Part shown: in pieces, positions 53,592 through 62,177 of the stretch
How positions within the stretch are numbered: the first letter of the stretch is position 1
How the letters are laid out: each line of letters starts with the position of its first letter
Source of the DNA: Clostridia bacterium
GTDB taxonomy: Bacteria; Bacillota; Clostridia; Lachnospirales; Anaerotignaceae
DNA: 64,000 bases
Assembly (NCBI GenBank): GCA_022786605.1
Contig: JALFWW010000009.1
Coordinates: forward strand, 1-64,000
Direction: 5' to 3'
The notes under the pieces: model-generated
Told to the model about the DNA's origin: nothing
Seen by the model: only the letters and a program-made list of their open reading frames with translations
Database searches by the model: none
Made by a program: the position numbers and the translations under genes

Positions 53592-54524
53592 TTATATCAT
53601 CAGTCGTGCCGCCCCATAAATGCCGGCATCATTTCCCAGTTCTGCCAATTTGAATTTTGTATCTTTCTGAGTGTGGAAAGCAAATGCGCGGAAATACTGT
53701 TCGATTGGCTTTGTCAAAAATTCCCCTGCTTTTGACACACCGCCGCCAATGAGGATCAATTCCATATCCGCCAGCGCGCAGCATCCTGCCAACGCCATTC
53801 CCATGGTCTTTGCCATGAAGTCAAAGACTTCTGTTGCCAGCGCATCTCCTGCCTTTGCCGCGTCAATGACATCTTTTGTGGTCAGATCGGCTTTTCCTCT
53901 CATAATAGAAGGCGCATCGTTTTCTGTCAGTTTTTTCTGTGCCAAACGCAGAATGCCTGTTGCGGAAGTATACTGTTCCAGACAGCCGCAGTTTCCGCAG
54001 TTACAGGGTTCTGTTTCCAGCGGATTGACACAAATATGTCCAACCTCAGCCGCACTGCCAGTAACGCCTCCATGGATTTCTCCATTCAGAATCAAACCGC
54101 CGCCGATGCCAGTACCAATGGTAATCATCAGCACATCATCAAAGCCTCTGCCGCCACCTTTCCACACTTCTCCAAGGGCTGCCACATTGGCGTCGTTTCC
54201 TGCTTTTACTTCAAATCCAGTCAACGCTTTCAGCTCTTCTGTTACATGCATCACACCCCAGCCAAGATTCACACAATGGTTTACCACACCATCATCTGTG
54301 ACTGGTCCGGGGACACCAATGCCCGCACCTTTGACCGCTGTTTTTTCAATGCTCCGTTCTTTCAATTTTTCTTCCAGACTGGCGGCAACATCCGGCAGGA
54401 TCCCTTTGCCGCCCTCTGCTGTATTGGTAGGAATTTCCCATTTTTCCATCAGTGTGCCTTCTGTAGTAAACAGTCCGATTTTCACCGTGGTACCACCTAC
54501 ATCAATGCCGAAAACATATTCCAT
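53592..54524 (-). CDS. glk: Glucokinase, ROK family
   Basis: Phosphorylates glucose to glucose 6-phosphate. It has 310 residues. The ATP motif is DVGGTTVKIG (8-17), the sugar-binding ENDANVAALGE-type motif reads GNDANVAALGE, and the ROK zinc site CNCGNCGCLEQY is near residue 170. GTGIGGGLI follows the catalytic Asp. No N-terminal helix-turn-helix is present, so it is a kinase and not a ROK repressor. The promoter TTGACA-like AAGACA-N17-TATAAT lies upstream. Confidence 0.95.
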   Translation of the reverse strand: MEYVFGIDVGGTTVKIGLFTTEGTLMEKWEIPTNTAEGGKGILPDVAASLEEKLKERSIEKTAVKGAGIGVPGPVTDDGVVNHCVNLGWGVMHVTEELKALTGFEVKAGNDANVAALGEVWKGGGRGFDDVLMITIGTGIGGGLILNGEIHGGVTGSAAEVGHICVNPLETEPCNCGNCGCLEQYTSATGILRLAQKKLTENDAPSIMRGKADLTTKDVIDAAKAGDALATEVFDFMAKTMGMALAGCCALADMELILIGGGVSKAGEFLTKPIEQYFRAFAFHTQKDTKFKLAELGNDAGIYGAARLMI

Positions 54525-54600
54525 TTTTACACCTCATGCGTATCTGATTTTGCAGACTGCTTTTTCGCAGCGCAAGTATATTTTTCTATCACTCGCAGAC

Positions 54601-54629
54601 ATTATATCATACTTTATAGAAAATGTCTT
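54601..54629 (-). promoter_or_regulatory. glk-galM promoter
   Basis: AAGACA (54629-54624), 17 bases, TATAAT (54606-54601) on the minus strand. Confidence 0.6.
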
Positions 54630-54781
54630 TGTGCAATCTACATGAGTTCCCGCCTTCCATCTTGCAACATTGATACAAATACGTCCCCTGCTTTCTTTCC
54701 CTTTCTTTATCATGCTTATGCGGCAGAATTTTCGGACATGCCAAAAAGGCGTTTTTTCTATGAAGTTATTTTGACCACAAC

Positions 54782-54819
54782 GAAAAAAGCCCCGCAGATC
54801 ATTTTGTCTGTGAGGCTTT
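54782..54819 (-). terminator. Terminator of the TPR-like membrane protein gene
   Basis: AAAGCCTCACAGA / TCTGCGGGGCTTT arms with G-T pairs, followed by TTTCG on the minus strand. Confidence 0.75.
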
Positions 54820-54832
54820 CTTACCAATACAA

Positions 54833-55486
54833 TTACAACTTCTGATGAATCAATTTCATTTCTTTCTTGCAGTCTTCTCTTTCTTCCAATTCAGGATGTT
54901 CCGCCAGATATTTTCTGGCACCTGTGCGATTCGCTTCTGAAACCATCGCAAGCACCTGTAAAATATGGTAAAAATGTGCCAGTTCTGGATTCTGTCTTGC
55001 TCTGTCAAAATCTTTCGCTTTCAGCACCAGCAGCTTTCTTGCCGCTTCATCTTTATCCAAATGGAACAGTGTCAGACCTAAAGCAATGTAATACTCCTGC
55101 GCCATAACGGGATTCAAGCCCTTTGGCGGTACTGTCAGCAGACGGTTTTTCGCTGTTTCATAATCATTTTTCGCCATATAACCTTTGCCGATCTGTATGA
55201 GCAGCATTGCCTGCATGGCACGACTTCTCTGTCCCTGCAGGGCTTTTTCCATGGATTCGATATATTTATCGGGTTCCTGCTGCAGCATCGGATTCATGGC
55301 TTTCACTTCTTTTTCCAGATCCTGAAGATATCGTCTGTTGACATATACACCGCCTACAAAAAAACCAGCGATGATGATACTGTATAATCCCCAGAAGGAC
55401 TCTCCTAAAGCCCCTGTGGTATTCAGCCAGATCGCAGCGATCAAAAACACCAATAACAGTGCCCAATAGAATTTCTTTGCTTTCAT
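54833..55486 (-). CDS. Membrane protein with TPR-like helical domain
   Basis: A 217-residue protein from the ATG at 55486 (GGGAG seven bases upstream). Two membrane helices lie near the start (FYWALLLVFLIAAIWL and FWGLYSIIIAGFFVGGVYV). The rest is a cytoplasmic helical repeat region; GKGYMAKNDYETAKNRLLTVP and YYIALGLTLFHLDKDEAARKLL have TPR-like A/G-Y-A spacing. The family is not recognised. It may be a scaffold for a membrane complex. It stands alone between glk and the C-GCAxxG-C-C gene. Confidence 0.72.
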   Translation of the reverse strand: MKAKKFYWALLLVFLIAAIWLNTTGALGESFWGLYSIIIAGFFVGGVYVNRRYLQDLEKEVKAMNPMLQQEPDKYIESMEKALQGQRSRAMQAMLLIQIGKGYMAKNDYETAKNRLLTVPPKGLNPVMAQEYYIALGLTLFHLDKDEAARKLLVLKAKDFDRARQNPELAHFYHILQVLAMVSEANRTGARKYLAEHPELEEREDCKKEMKLIHQKL

Positions 55487-55590
55487 AGTAATTCTCCCAA
55501 CCTCTTTCTTCCACATAAAACGATTAATCACGCAGAAGGATACCACAGCCAGCTCCTAAGTGCAAGAGGTTTTCCAAAAAACATCCGCCT

Positions 55591-55971
55591 TTATATGGTT
55601 TTTTCGCAAAAATCATCTTTGCCTATGGTTTCTTCCAGCAATGCGCCAATATCCCCCATGAATTCTGTACAATCCAGTTCCCCTGCTGAAAGGGTGGGAC
55701 AATCCATAGCACCAAATTTCTCCCGAAAAGCCAGCAGGAAGAACAAACGTCGTTTTTTGGCTTCTTCCGGCGCAAAAAGTATACCCAATATCATGATGGC
55801 GGCAACCAGAGCACTACAGATACCACCTATACCAAAGCCGCTGCAAACAGCGCCGCAGCTGTCCACCAGTTCTTTTGACAAAGGGAAACCATACACATCC
55901 GACGCTGCCCGTAATAATCCCAATGAACAGTTCTCACCCGCTCTGCAATATGCCATTGTTTTTTCTTTCAT
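55591..55971 (-). CDS. C_GCAxxG_C_C family protein
   Basis: A 126-residue protein with cysteines in the pattern of the C_GCAxxG_C_C family, a putative redox-active group named for its motif: AGENCSLGLL, then SCGAVCSGFGIGGICSALVAAIMILG, then DCPTL, DCTEF and a final DDFCEKTI. The Gly-rich part could form a membrane-associated helix. These proteins are common in anaerobes and often lie next to oxidoreductases, but the function is unknown and no such gene adjoins here. An AGGTGAAC ribosome binding site precedes it. Confidence 0.7.
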   Translation of the reverse strand: MKEKTMAYCRAGENCSLGLLRAASDVYGFPLSKELVDSCGAVCSGFGIGGICSALVAAIMILGILFAPEEAKKRRLFFLLAFREKFGAMDCPTLSAGELDCTEFMGDIGALLEETIGKDDFCEKTI

Positions 55972-56052
55972 AACAGTTCACCTCATTTTTCCTCCTGTCC
56001 TATGATATGGAGAAAATCAGGTTTTGTCCCTGCTGCCGCTTTTCACAGCTTA

Positions 56053-56190
56053 TAAAAGCAGCTTCTCCTTAAGAAAACATTGATTCTCGCTTCCTGAATT
56101 TCTGAAGGGGAATCAGGACGGCTGTCTTCAGAAGAAAGCATGCCAAAATAAAATCCCCCATCACAGTGTTCTCTGCAATGGGGGATTTAT
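56053..56190 (+). repeat. Dispersed intergenic element, copy D
   Basis: It keeps AGCAGCTT, the inverted repeat CCTTAAGAAA...TTTCTGAAGG, GGCTGTCTTCAGAAGAAA (identical to copy B), GCAT and AATAAAATC. Its 3' hairpin (56151-56188, AAATCCCCCAT / ATGGGGGATTT) is unrelated in sequence to those of A-C but sits in the same place. On the minus strand this hairpin doubles as the RseC-like gene terminator. Confidence 0.7.
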
Positions 56191-56236
56191 ATTATCTTTT
56201 TCCGTCAAATCCTATTCTTCCGCCAAAAAGCTGTCA

Positions 56237-56683
56237 TCAAGCGCCGCAGGCACCTTCCGCTTCATCTTCCGGCACCAGTTTGGTTGCCATAGGGCGATAT
56301 TTGCCGCTTTCCCAACGAGGGTTCTGGCTGTGAATCCACAGGTAGCAAGCCGCAGTAAAAATAGCACCGACGATAAAGGAAGTCAGCCCTTCATTGATCA
56401 TAGGCACAAAAGGCGCCACCACAAAATATCCCAGCACCAGACCCAGCATCAGCCCCACAAAGGGAATGCCGTACATGATCAAAATGGCATGCATGAAGGC
56501 GTTATCCTGCAGTTCCAACTCTACCCAGTCACCCACTTCCGCTTCACACAGGTTCTGAGCCTCAATATCCATATCATTCTCCATCATACCGCTCAAACAT
56601 GCGCGACATTCGCCGCATGCTTCTCTACGAACGATATGAACCGTTACAAATTTACCTTTGGTTTCCGTAACCAAGCCTTTCAT
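56237..56683 (-). CDS. RseC/MucC-like membrane protein
   Basis: A 148-residue protein of the SoxR-reducing / RseC family. A cytoplasmic N-domain has Cys23, Cys26 and Cys29 (REACGECRACL), fit for a metal or Fe-S site; it is followed by GDWVELELQDNAFMHA. Two membrane helices follow (ILIMYGIPFVGLMLGLVLGYFVV and GLTSFIVGAIFTAACYLWI). In other bacteria RseC acts with Rnf to reduce SoxR. The Rnf complex is not in this window. A tail rich in Glu ends in ACGA. Confidence 0.85.
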   Translation of the reverse strand: MKGLVTETKGKFVTVHIVRREACGECRACLSGMMENDMDIEAQNLCEAEVGDWVELELQDNAFMHAILIMYGIPFVGLMLGLVLGYFVVAPFVPMINEGLTSFIVGAIFTAACYLWIHSQNPRWESGKYRPMATKLVPEDEAEGACGA

Positions 56684-56796
56684 ATCTACTCCACCTTTCT
56701 GTATCCAAACCCGTATCTACGGGCTATTTTATTTTATGACTCAAGATATTGTACCATAGGCACATCATAAAGAAAAGTGATTTTTGCACAGAAAAA

Positions 56797-57954
56797 TTAA
56801 AATCCCCTGTATTTTGTGGCTTTTTGTTCATACAAACGGAAGAAGAGATTTTTCAGGAGCGCTCCCAGAGGTACCGCGAACAACAGCCCCCAAAAGCCAA
56901 AGAAACCGCCAAAAACTGCCAAAGACAACAGCACCAAAACAGGATGGAGTTCCACGCGGCTGCCCACCACGCGTGGTACAATCACAGCACTGTCCAGCTG
57001 CTGCAGCAGCAAAATCGCAATAGCCGCATACACCGCCCGCATGGGATCAGAACTGAACAACCCAGATAATACCGCAAGAAAAAACGCCACTGCCGCGCCA
57101 AAATAAGGAATAAGATTGGAAAAGCCGGAGAATATGCCAATGATTATGCCATAGGGAATGCCAATGATCCAAAAAGTTCCGGCAAAAAGCACTCCCATAA
57201 TAGCCGCGTCTACCAATTGTCCACACAAATACCCCATAACTACCTGATATACTTCTGTAAAAAAGCGGGAAATCATTGCCGTTCGCTTCTGTCCCAAAAA
57301 TACATTGCTTACCTGTCCCAGAAAAAACTGCACATTTTCTTTTTCTGCCAAAAAATAAAATGCCGCCGCAAAACCAATGGCAATATTCAATATTTGTCCG
57401 CCAGCTTCCGGCAGTGCGCTTGCCACACGCAGCATACCGTTTTCTATGGCTGTACTGATTTCCGTCACTGCTGCGGTAAGAATCCCTTCCGCGTTTTGCA
57501 GCAAACCATATTCCGCAAGTTTCAACTGGAGCAATACCAGCCAATCTCCCGCCTGCCGCACAAAATCTCCTGTTTGCTGCGCCAGACTTTCCAGGTCTGC
57601 TGTCCCCACGCCATGAATGATGCCCCAAATCAATAAAGCCACAACACCAAAAAAAATCAAATATGTGACGCCCGTTCCCACACGTCTGTTTTTTACCCGA
57701 AGCTTCTGTCTTTCCGTGATCCGTTTTTCATAAAATCCTTGCCAGAACGCCACCAGCGGTTCCAGCACCACCGCAATGCCCACAGACCAGAAAAAGGGCG
57801 CAAAAACGGCGAGGACATGCCTCGCCGTTTTCAATATGACATTTTTCGCCCCGGAAAGATGAAATGCCACTGCTCCCAACAGTACCAAAACACCTGCTGT
57901 CAGAATCACATGAAATCCGATTTCCAGATATTTTCTGTTCCATGGCAGCCGCAA
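56797..57954 (-). CDS. AI-2E family (PerM-like) transporter
   Basis: A 385-residue membrane protein with about eight helices. Marks are a long middle loop (residues 120-190), GYLCGQLVDAAIMGVL, PYGIIIGIFSGFSNLIPYFGAAVAF and the C-terminal LGALLKNLFFRLY. Members were linked to AI-2 release (TqsA) or Na/H exchange; the substrate here is unknown. It lies between the RseC-like gene and pepD, with 28 bases to pepD, so the two might share a transcript. Confidence 0.9.
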   Translation of the reverse strand: MRLPWNRKYLEIGFHVILTAGVLVLLGAVAFHLSGAKNVILKTARHVLAVFAPFFWSVGIAVVLEPLVAFWQGFYEKRITERQKLRVKNRRVGTGVTYLIFFGVVALLIWGIIHGVGTADLESLAQQTGDFVRQAGDWLVLLQLKLAEYGLLQNAEGILTAAVTEISTAIENGMLRVASALPEAGGQILNIAIGFAAAFYFLAEKENVQFFLGQVSNVFLGQKRTAMISRFFTEVYQVVMGYLCGQLVDAAIMGVLFAGTFWIIGIPYGIIIGIFSGFSNLIPYFGAAVAFFLAVLSGLFSSDPMRAVYAAIAILLLQQLDSAVIVPRVVGSRVELHPVLVLLSLAVFGGFFGFWGLLFAVPLGALLKNLFFRLYEQKATKYRGF

Positions 57955-57982
57955 TTTTCATTCTCCCTTTCAGCCTGATATT

Positions 57983-59437
57983 TTATTTCATCTGTTTCAG
58001 TGCTTCTTTCAGGAAATCCCATGTACGGATGGTGGAAGAAATGGAAAGACGTTCTTCCGGTGTATGCACATCAAACATATCAGGTCCCAAAGATACCATA
58101 TCCAGCCAGGGCATTTTTTCCGCAAACAGACCACATTCCACACCTGCGTGAATGGCTGTCAGTTTGGGTTCTCTGCCTGTTGCTTTGCGGTAAGCGTCCT
58201 GCAGCAGTACCAGCAGTTTGGAATCATCGCTGTATACCCAGCCAGGATAATCATTGTTGCTTTCTACAGACGCGCCGCACAGCTGTGCGATGACTTCGAT
58301 CTTTCTGCAAAGCACTTCTTTTCTGGAAGCAACTGCACTGCGGACAGCATTCGCGAAGTGAATACCATCCTCATCGGTACTTACCACACCAATATTGCTG
58401 GAACTTTCTACCAGACCTTCGATATCCATGCTCATGGTTTCCACACCATAAGGGATCAGCAGCAGAATGGAAATCACACGACTTTTTGTCACTTCAGTCA
58501 ATACCTCGGTTACAGCTTCTTCTGCCTTTTCCCATGTGATTATCATATCCGTTTCGGTGCGGTGATATTCCTGTTGAAACTCTTTTTCCAGTTCCGCAAC
58601 GATTTTTTCCGCTTCTTTTGCGGCATCTGCTGTCATAGTCAGTACAGCATCAGCTTCTCTGCAGATGGCATTGTCCATTTTACCGCCATCTACACGTACC
58701 AGAGAGTATGTCAGTTTGCTCTGCAATGCATCCAGCAGTCTGCCCATCAGTTTATTTGCGCTTGCACGCTGCAGGTGGATATCGCCGCCAGAATGTCCGC
58801 CTTTCAATCCTCTGATGCGCAGTGCGTAAGCTTCTTCTCCTGCTTTTACAGCTTCTTTTTCTGCAGGCAGAGTCACATGAACTTTTCTGCCGCCGCAGCA
58901 GCTTACCAAGAATTCACCTTCTTCTTCGGAGTCCATATTGATGAAATAAGTGCCTTTCAAATCAGAAATGTCCAACGCTTTTGCGCCATCCATGCCAGTT
59001 TCTTCATTGGTAGTAAATACAGCTTCCACCAGAGGATGTTCCATTGTTGCGCTGTCCAGCACTGCCAGCATATAAGCAACAGCAATCCCATTGTCCGCGC
59101 CCAGTGTTGTACCTTTTGCACGAATCATATCCCCGTCAATTTCCAGCTGCAAAGGGTCTTTTGTGAAATCATGTTCCACACTGCCCAATTTTTCGCATAC
59201 CATGTCAATATGCCCTTGGAAAATCACACCAGGAGCCTGTTCATAACCGGGTGTCGCAGATTTTTTCACTACTACGTTATCCGCTTCATCTCTGCGGCAT
59301 TCCAAACCTCTTTCTTTGGCAAAATCTACGATATACTGCGCCAACGCGCTTTCGTTGCCGCTGCCATGCGGAATTTTTGTGATCTCCTCAAAAAAATAAA
59401 ATACTTTGTCTGTACCCAAAGCATCCAAAACGTCCAT
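57983..59437 (-). CDS. pepD: Aminoacyl-histidine dipeptidase PepD
   Basis: M20-family zinc dipeptidase, 484 residues. The metal ligands are in IFQGHIDMVCEK, GADNGIAVAYMLAVLD and FTTNEETGMDGA, and the final His is in LTAIHAGVECGLFAE. A dimerisation domain spans about 200-370. It hydrolyses Xaa-His and other dipeptides in the cytoplasm. The AAGGAGGAATAAAC ribosome binding site is optimal. It is probably the first gene of a unit with the AI-2E transporter. Confidence 0.95.
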   Translation of the reverse strand: MDVLDALGTDKVFYFFEEITKIPHGSGNESALAQYIVDFAKERGLECRRDEADNVVVKKSATPGYEQAPGVIFQGHIDMVCEKLGSVEHDFTKDPLQLEIDGDMIRAKGTTLGADNGIAVAYMLAVLDSATMEHPLVEAVFTTNEETGMDGAKALDISDLKGTYFINMDSEEEGEFLVSCCGGRKVHVTLPAEKEAVKAGEEAYALRIRGLKGGHSGGDIHLQRASANKLMGRLLDALQSKLTYSLVRVDGGKMDNAICREADAVLTMTADAAKEAEKIVAELEKEFQQEYHRTETDMIITWEKAEEAVTEVLTEVTKSRVISILLLIPYGVETMSMDIEGLVESSSNIGVVSTDEDGIHFANAVRSAVASRKEVLCRKIEVIAQLCGASVESNNDYPGWVYSDDSKLLVLLQDAYRKATGREPKLTAIHAGVECGLFAEKMPWLDMVSLGPDMFDVHTPEERLSISSTIRTWDFLKEALKQMK

Positions 59438-59544
59438 TGTTTATTCCTCCTTCTTTCTGTCTGTGTCTTTGTCAAACAACTCTTTTATGGTAACATTCTT
59501 TTGCCATTCTGTCCACCACTGACAATGCTTCTTTTTCCCAATAA

Positions 59545-59660
59545 TTCAAAAAGTTTCCCTTTAAGCATAATCTTCTTAAAAACAGTATTTTTTATTTTTT
59601 CTGGTTTTTGAAAAAGACCCACAATAGCTGTCTTTGAAAAAACATTACCAATAAAATCGA
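59545..59660 (+). repeat. Dispersed intergenic element, copy E (degenerate)
   Basis: It keeps TTCAAAAAGTTTCCCTTTAAG, TAGCTGTCTTTGAAAAAACA (aligned with AGCTGGCTTCAGAAAAAACA in copy C) and CCAATAAAATC. The inverted repeat is eroded and the 3' hairpin is missing. Confidence 0.5.
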
Positions 59661-59765
59661 GAGAATATACAATTAGTTAAAATCCCGTTTTATCCTTTGA
59701 CACACAGGTATTCCGTTTGCCTTTCCTATTTTTATAAGTTCACAAAAAACTTATAATGAAACAAA

Positions 59766-59804
59766 AACCCCCTTTTGGAGAGATTGTCTTTCCAAAAAGG
59801 GGTT
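59766..59804 (-). terminator. SASP terminator
   Basis: AACCCCTTTTTGG / CCAAAAGGGGGTT arms followed by TTTTTG on the minus strand. Confidence 0.88.
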
Positions 59805-59834
59805 CTTCTTTTCTAATGCTCTGCGCCGGAATGA

Positions 59835-60056
59835 TTAGCTGTTTTTCTTTTCAGCCATCATTTTTTCCTGGGCTTCGATCATTTTCTTTACCATATAACC
59901 GCCTACATAGCCGTTCTGCGCGGATGTCAGATCGCCGTTATAACCTTTTTTCAGAGGCACGCCGATTTCATTTGCCACTTCGTATTTGAACTGTTCCAAA
60001 GCGGCTCTTGCCTCAGGTACGTTTACTTTGTTGCTTGTAGAAGATGTGTTGCTCAT
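59835..60056 (-). CDS. Small acid-soluble spore protein, alpha/beta type
   Basis: A 73-residue spore DNA-coating protein. Both family motifs are present: FKYEVANEIGV, which holds the site cut by the GPR protease in germination, and YNGDLTSAQNGYVGGYMVKKMIE. It binds and protects DNA in the dormant spore. AAGGAGG lies eight bases before the ATG, and a sigma-G-like promoter precedes it. Its presence shows that the organism forms spores. Confidence 0.96.
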   Translation of the reverse strand: MSNTSSTSNKVNVPEARAALEQFKYEVANEIGVPLKKGYNGDLTSAQNGYVGGYMVKKMIEAQEKMMAEKKNS

Positions 60057-60102
60057 GGTTAAAAACCTCCTTCAAAAAACTGTTTGTTTGGTGTTGCAAT
60101 GT

Positions 60103-60133
60103 TAGTATGACACAGACGCATTTTATTATGTCA
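60103..60133 (-). promoter_or_regulatory. Sigma-G-like promoter of the SASP gene
   Basis: CATACTA (60109-60103), a perfect sigma-G -10, lies 17 bases after TGACATA (60133-60127), close to the -35 form TGMATA. Forespore expression of SASP genes by sigma-G is established in Bacillus and Clostridium. Confidence 0.7.
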
Positions 60134-60386
60134 GGTACATATTGGCACAAAAATTGTATAAATTTTCAAAGAAAACCCTCTGCAAACTTTTCTTATCTTT
60201 TATATGGCAGAACATCCAAACAAGCGTTTACCATCATTCCTATTTGACAGACATTTGTCTGCCAGCCAAAAGAACCATGCAGGACGGACATAAATCACAT
60301 GGTATCCGTCCATAAAACACACAACAAAAAATTGAACAAAAAATTCCATTTATATATATGTATTATGTAGAAATTATAAAACATCA

Positions 60387-60415
60387 TTGACCGGTATACC
60401 GGTATGCAATATAAT
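60387..60415 (+). promoter_or_regulatory. Tetronate operon promoter with palindromic operator
   Basis: TTGACC (60387-60392), 17 bases, TATAAT (60410-60415). The perfect 14-bp palindrome ACCGGTATACCGGT (60390-60403) overlaps the -35 and spacer, so a bound protein would block RNA polymerase. The GTATAC core recalls FadR/GntR-type sites. The regulator gene is not in view. Confidence 0.85.
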
Positions 60416-60482
60416 AAGTGTATGAAAACAACCTTTTTCCATAAGAAAACAAACGCAAAACAGACAAAGGAGAGATGCACTT

Positions 60483-61373
60483 ATGAAAGCTGGATTTATC
60501 GGACTTGGCATCATGGGCAAACCCATGGCGAAAAACTTACTGAAAGCCGGATGTGAACTGTATGTAAACGACCTGAACAAAGACGCTGTTGCTGAATTGG
60601 TCGCTGCCGGCGCAAAAGAAGGCGATTACGAAACCATCGGGAAAGAATGTGATATCATTCTGATGATTCTGCCTAACGGCTCTATTGTTCAGACCGTACT
60701 CTTTGGCGAAAATGGTCTGGCAGGCTATCTGAAACCCGGCACTGTTGTTTGCGACATGAGTTCTGTAACACCCACAGAATCCTGTACATGCGCTGAAAAA
60801 CTGGCAGCAATGCAGATCGGCTTTGTAGACTCTCCTGTCAGCGGCGGCGAACCCAAAGCAATCGACGGCACACTGGCATTTATGGCAGGCGGCAACGAAG
60901 CAGATTTCGAAAAACTGAAACCTTATTTCGACGTAATGGGCGCTTCCGCACTGCTCATCGGCAAAAGCGGCAGTGGTTCCGTTACCAAACTGACAAACCA
61001 GGTTATCGTTAACCTGACTATCGCTGCTGTTTCTGAAGCATTTGTACTGTGCAGCAAAGCTGGCGCTGATCCTGAAAAAGTATATCAGGCAATCCGCGGC
61101 GGTCTGGCAGGCAGTGTCATTCTGGACGCTAAAGTGCCCATGATGATCGAACGCAACTTCAAACCCGGCGGCAAAATCTCCATCAACCACAAAGATATCA
61201 AAAACGTTATGGCAACAGCTCACTCCATCGACGTTCCCATGCCTCTGACCAGCCAGCTCTTTGAAATCATGCAATATCTGAAAGTAGACGGTCATTTTGA
61301 TGAAGATCACGCAGGCATCGTGCAGTATTTCGAAAAACTGGCAGGCGTAGAAGTGAAAAAAGTCAACGCTTAA
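60483..61373 (+). CDS. NAD-dependent 3-hydroxyacid dehydrogenase (L-threonate dehydrogenase-like)
   Basis: A 296-residue beta-hydroxyacid dehydrogenase of the GarR/LtnD group. The dinucleotide motif is GLGIMGKPMAKNLL (7-20), the substrate loop is DSPVSGGEPKAIDGTLAFMAGG, and the catalytic Lys is in GSGSVTKLTNQ. Tartronate semialdehyde reductases (GarR) are very close relatives. The following three genes, which match the OtnI-OtnK-OtnC route, favour L-threonate (or another four-carbon acid sugar) oxidised to 2-oxo-tetronate. An AAGGAGAG ribosome binding site precedes it. Confidence 0.85.
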   Translation: MKAGFIGLGIMGKPMAKNLLKAGCELYVNDLNKDAVAELVAAGAKEGDYETIGKECDIILMILPNGSIVQTVLFGENGLAGYLKPGTVVCDMSSVTPTESCTCAEKLAAMQIGFVDSPVSGGEPKAIDGTLAFMAGGNEADFEKLKPYFDVMGASALLIGKSGSGSVTKLTNQVIVNLTIAAVSEAFVLCSKAGADPEKVYQAIRGGLAGSVILDAKVPMMIERNFKPGGKISINHKDIKNVMATAHSIDVPMPLTSQLFEIMQYLKVDGHFDEDHAGIVQYFEKLAGVEVKKVNA

Positions 61374-61384
61374 GGAGGTCTGTC

Positions 61385-62176
61385 ATGAAATACGGATGCG
61401 GCACCATCATTGACAATTACAGCATTTTACAGGATCTGGGCTTTGATTACATCGAACTGCCCGGCAACCAGATTTCTCAAATGACAGAGGAAGAATTCGA
61501 CACGCTGAAAACCATTCTGGAAAACGGCAGTGTCAAATGCTGCGGCTTTAATGCGGCACTGACACCTGACATCGTCATCACCGGCGAAGGTTATGATCTG
61601 GAAAAAGCAAAAGCCTATGCGGAACTTCTCTGCAAACGTGGCAGCCAATTACATATTTCCGCTATCGGCATCGGCTCACCCAAATCCAGAAAATTTCAGG
61701 AAGGCGATGATCTGGAAAAAGCATGGAAAGAAACAGAAGCCTTCATGACCATGTTCGCTGATGTTGCAGCGCCTTACGGCATCATCGTCATGTATGAATC
61801 TCTGAATCATACAGAAAGCGCATTTGGTCTGAGCATTCGGGAAGGTGCGGATTTGGTGAAGAAAATCAACCGTCCCAATTTAAAAATCGTATTTGACATT
61901 TACCATATGGCAATGGAACAGGAAGACATTCAGGAACTGGAATACGCTCTGCCCTATGTACATCATATCCACATTGCGGAACGTGTAGGCACTGAACGCA
62001 GATACCCTTCCGACGCACTTTATGACTACTACAAAAAACTGCTGACACCTGTTATCCGCAGCGGTTATGAGGGTGCCATCTGCACAGAAGCTTTTGACGG
62101 CGATGTCCGGGAAGGCGCGGAACGTTCCATTCACCTGCTGAAAAAGATCGTTACAGAAATCGAACAGGAGGGATGA
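61385..62176 (+). CDS. otnI: 2-oxo-tetronate isomerase-like TIM-barrel enzyme (OtnI)
   Basis: A 263-residue sugar isomerase/epimerase of the AP-endonuclease-2 fold. The metal ligands are expected at MYESLN (Glu), VFDIYHM (Asp/His), HIHIAERVGTERR and the late CTEAFDGD (Glu). It is related to hydroxypyruvate isomerase. In the established tetronate route OtnI moves the keto group from C2 to C3. It lies 11 bases after the dehydrogenase with AAGGAGG, and one base before the kinase gene. Confidence 0.82.
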   Translation: MKYGCGTIIDNYSILQDLGFDYIELPGNQISQMTEEEFDTLKTILENGSVKCCGFNAALTPDIVITGEGYDLEKAKAYAELLCKRGSQLHISAIGIGSPKSRKFQEGDDLEKAWKETEAFMTMFADVAAPYGIIVMYESLNHTESAFGLSIREGADLVKKINRPNLKIVFDIYHMAMEQEDIQELEYALPYVHHIHIAERVGTERRYPSDALYDYYKKLLTPVIRSGYEGAICTEAFDGDVREGAERSIHLLKKIVTEIEQEG

Positions 62177-62177
62177 T

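Larger units (their letters stand above)
54525..54832. other. glk upstream region
   Basis: 308 bases with no supported gene. It holds the glk promoter (54601-54629) and the terminator of the TPR-like gene (54782-54819). A minus-strand frame of 97 codons spans the terminator and lacks a ribosome binding site. Nothing else was seen. Confidence 0.5.
59438..59834. other. pepD-SASP intergenic region
   Basis: About 400 bases without a gene. It holds a diverged copy of the dispersed element and the SASP terminator. A pepD promoter is expected here but no convincing hexamer pair was seen. Confidence 0.45.
60057..60482. other. SASP-otn divergent region
   Basis: 426 bases without a gene. It holds the SASP sigma-G-like promoter and the promoter with operator of the tetronate operon. 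An inverted repeat GGACGGA / TCCGTCC (60282-60311) has no T run and its role is unknown. Confidence 0.5.

Noticed and set aside
54534-54827. A 97-codon minus-strand frame upstream of glk
   Set aside because: It runs through a terminator and the glk promoter, lacks a ribosome binding site and has no recognisable domain.
60282-60311. Inverted repeat GGACGGA/TCCGTCC as a terminator
   Set aside because: No T run on either strand and no gene ends there, so it is listed only as an unexplained repeat.
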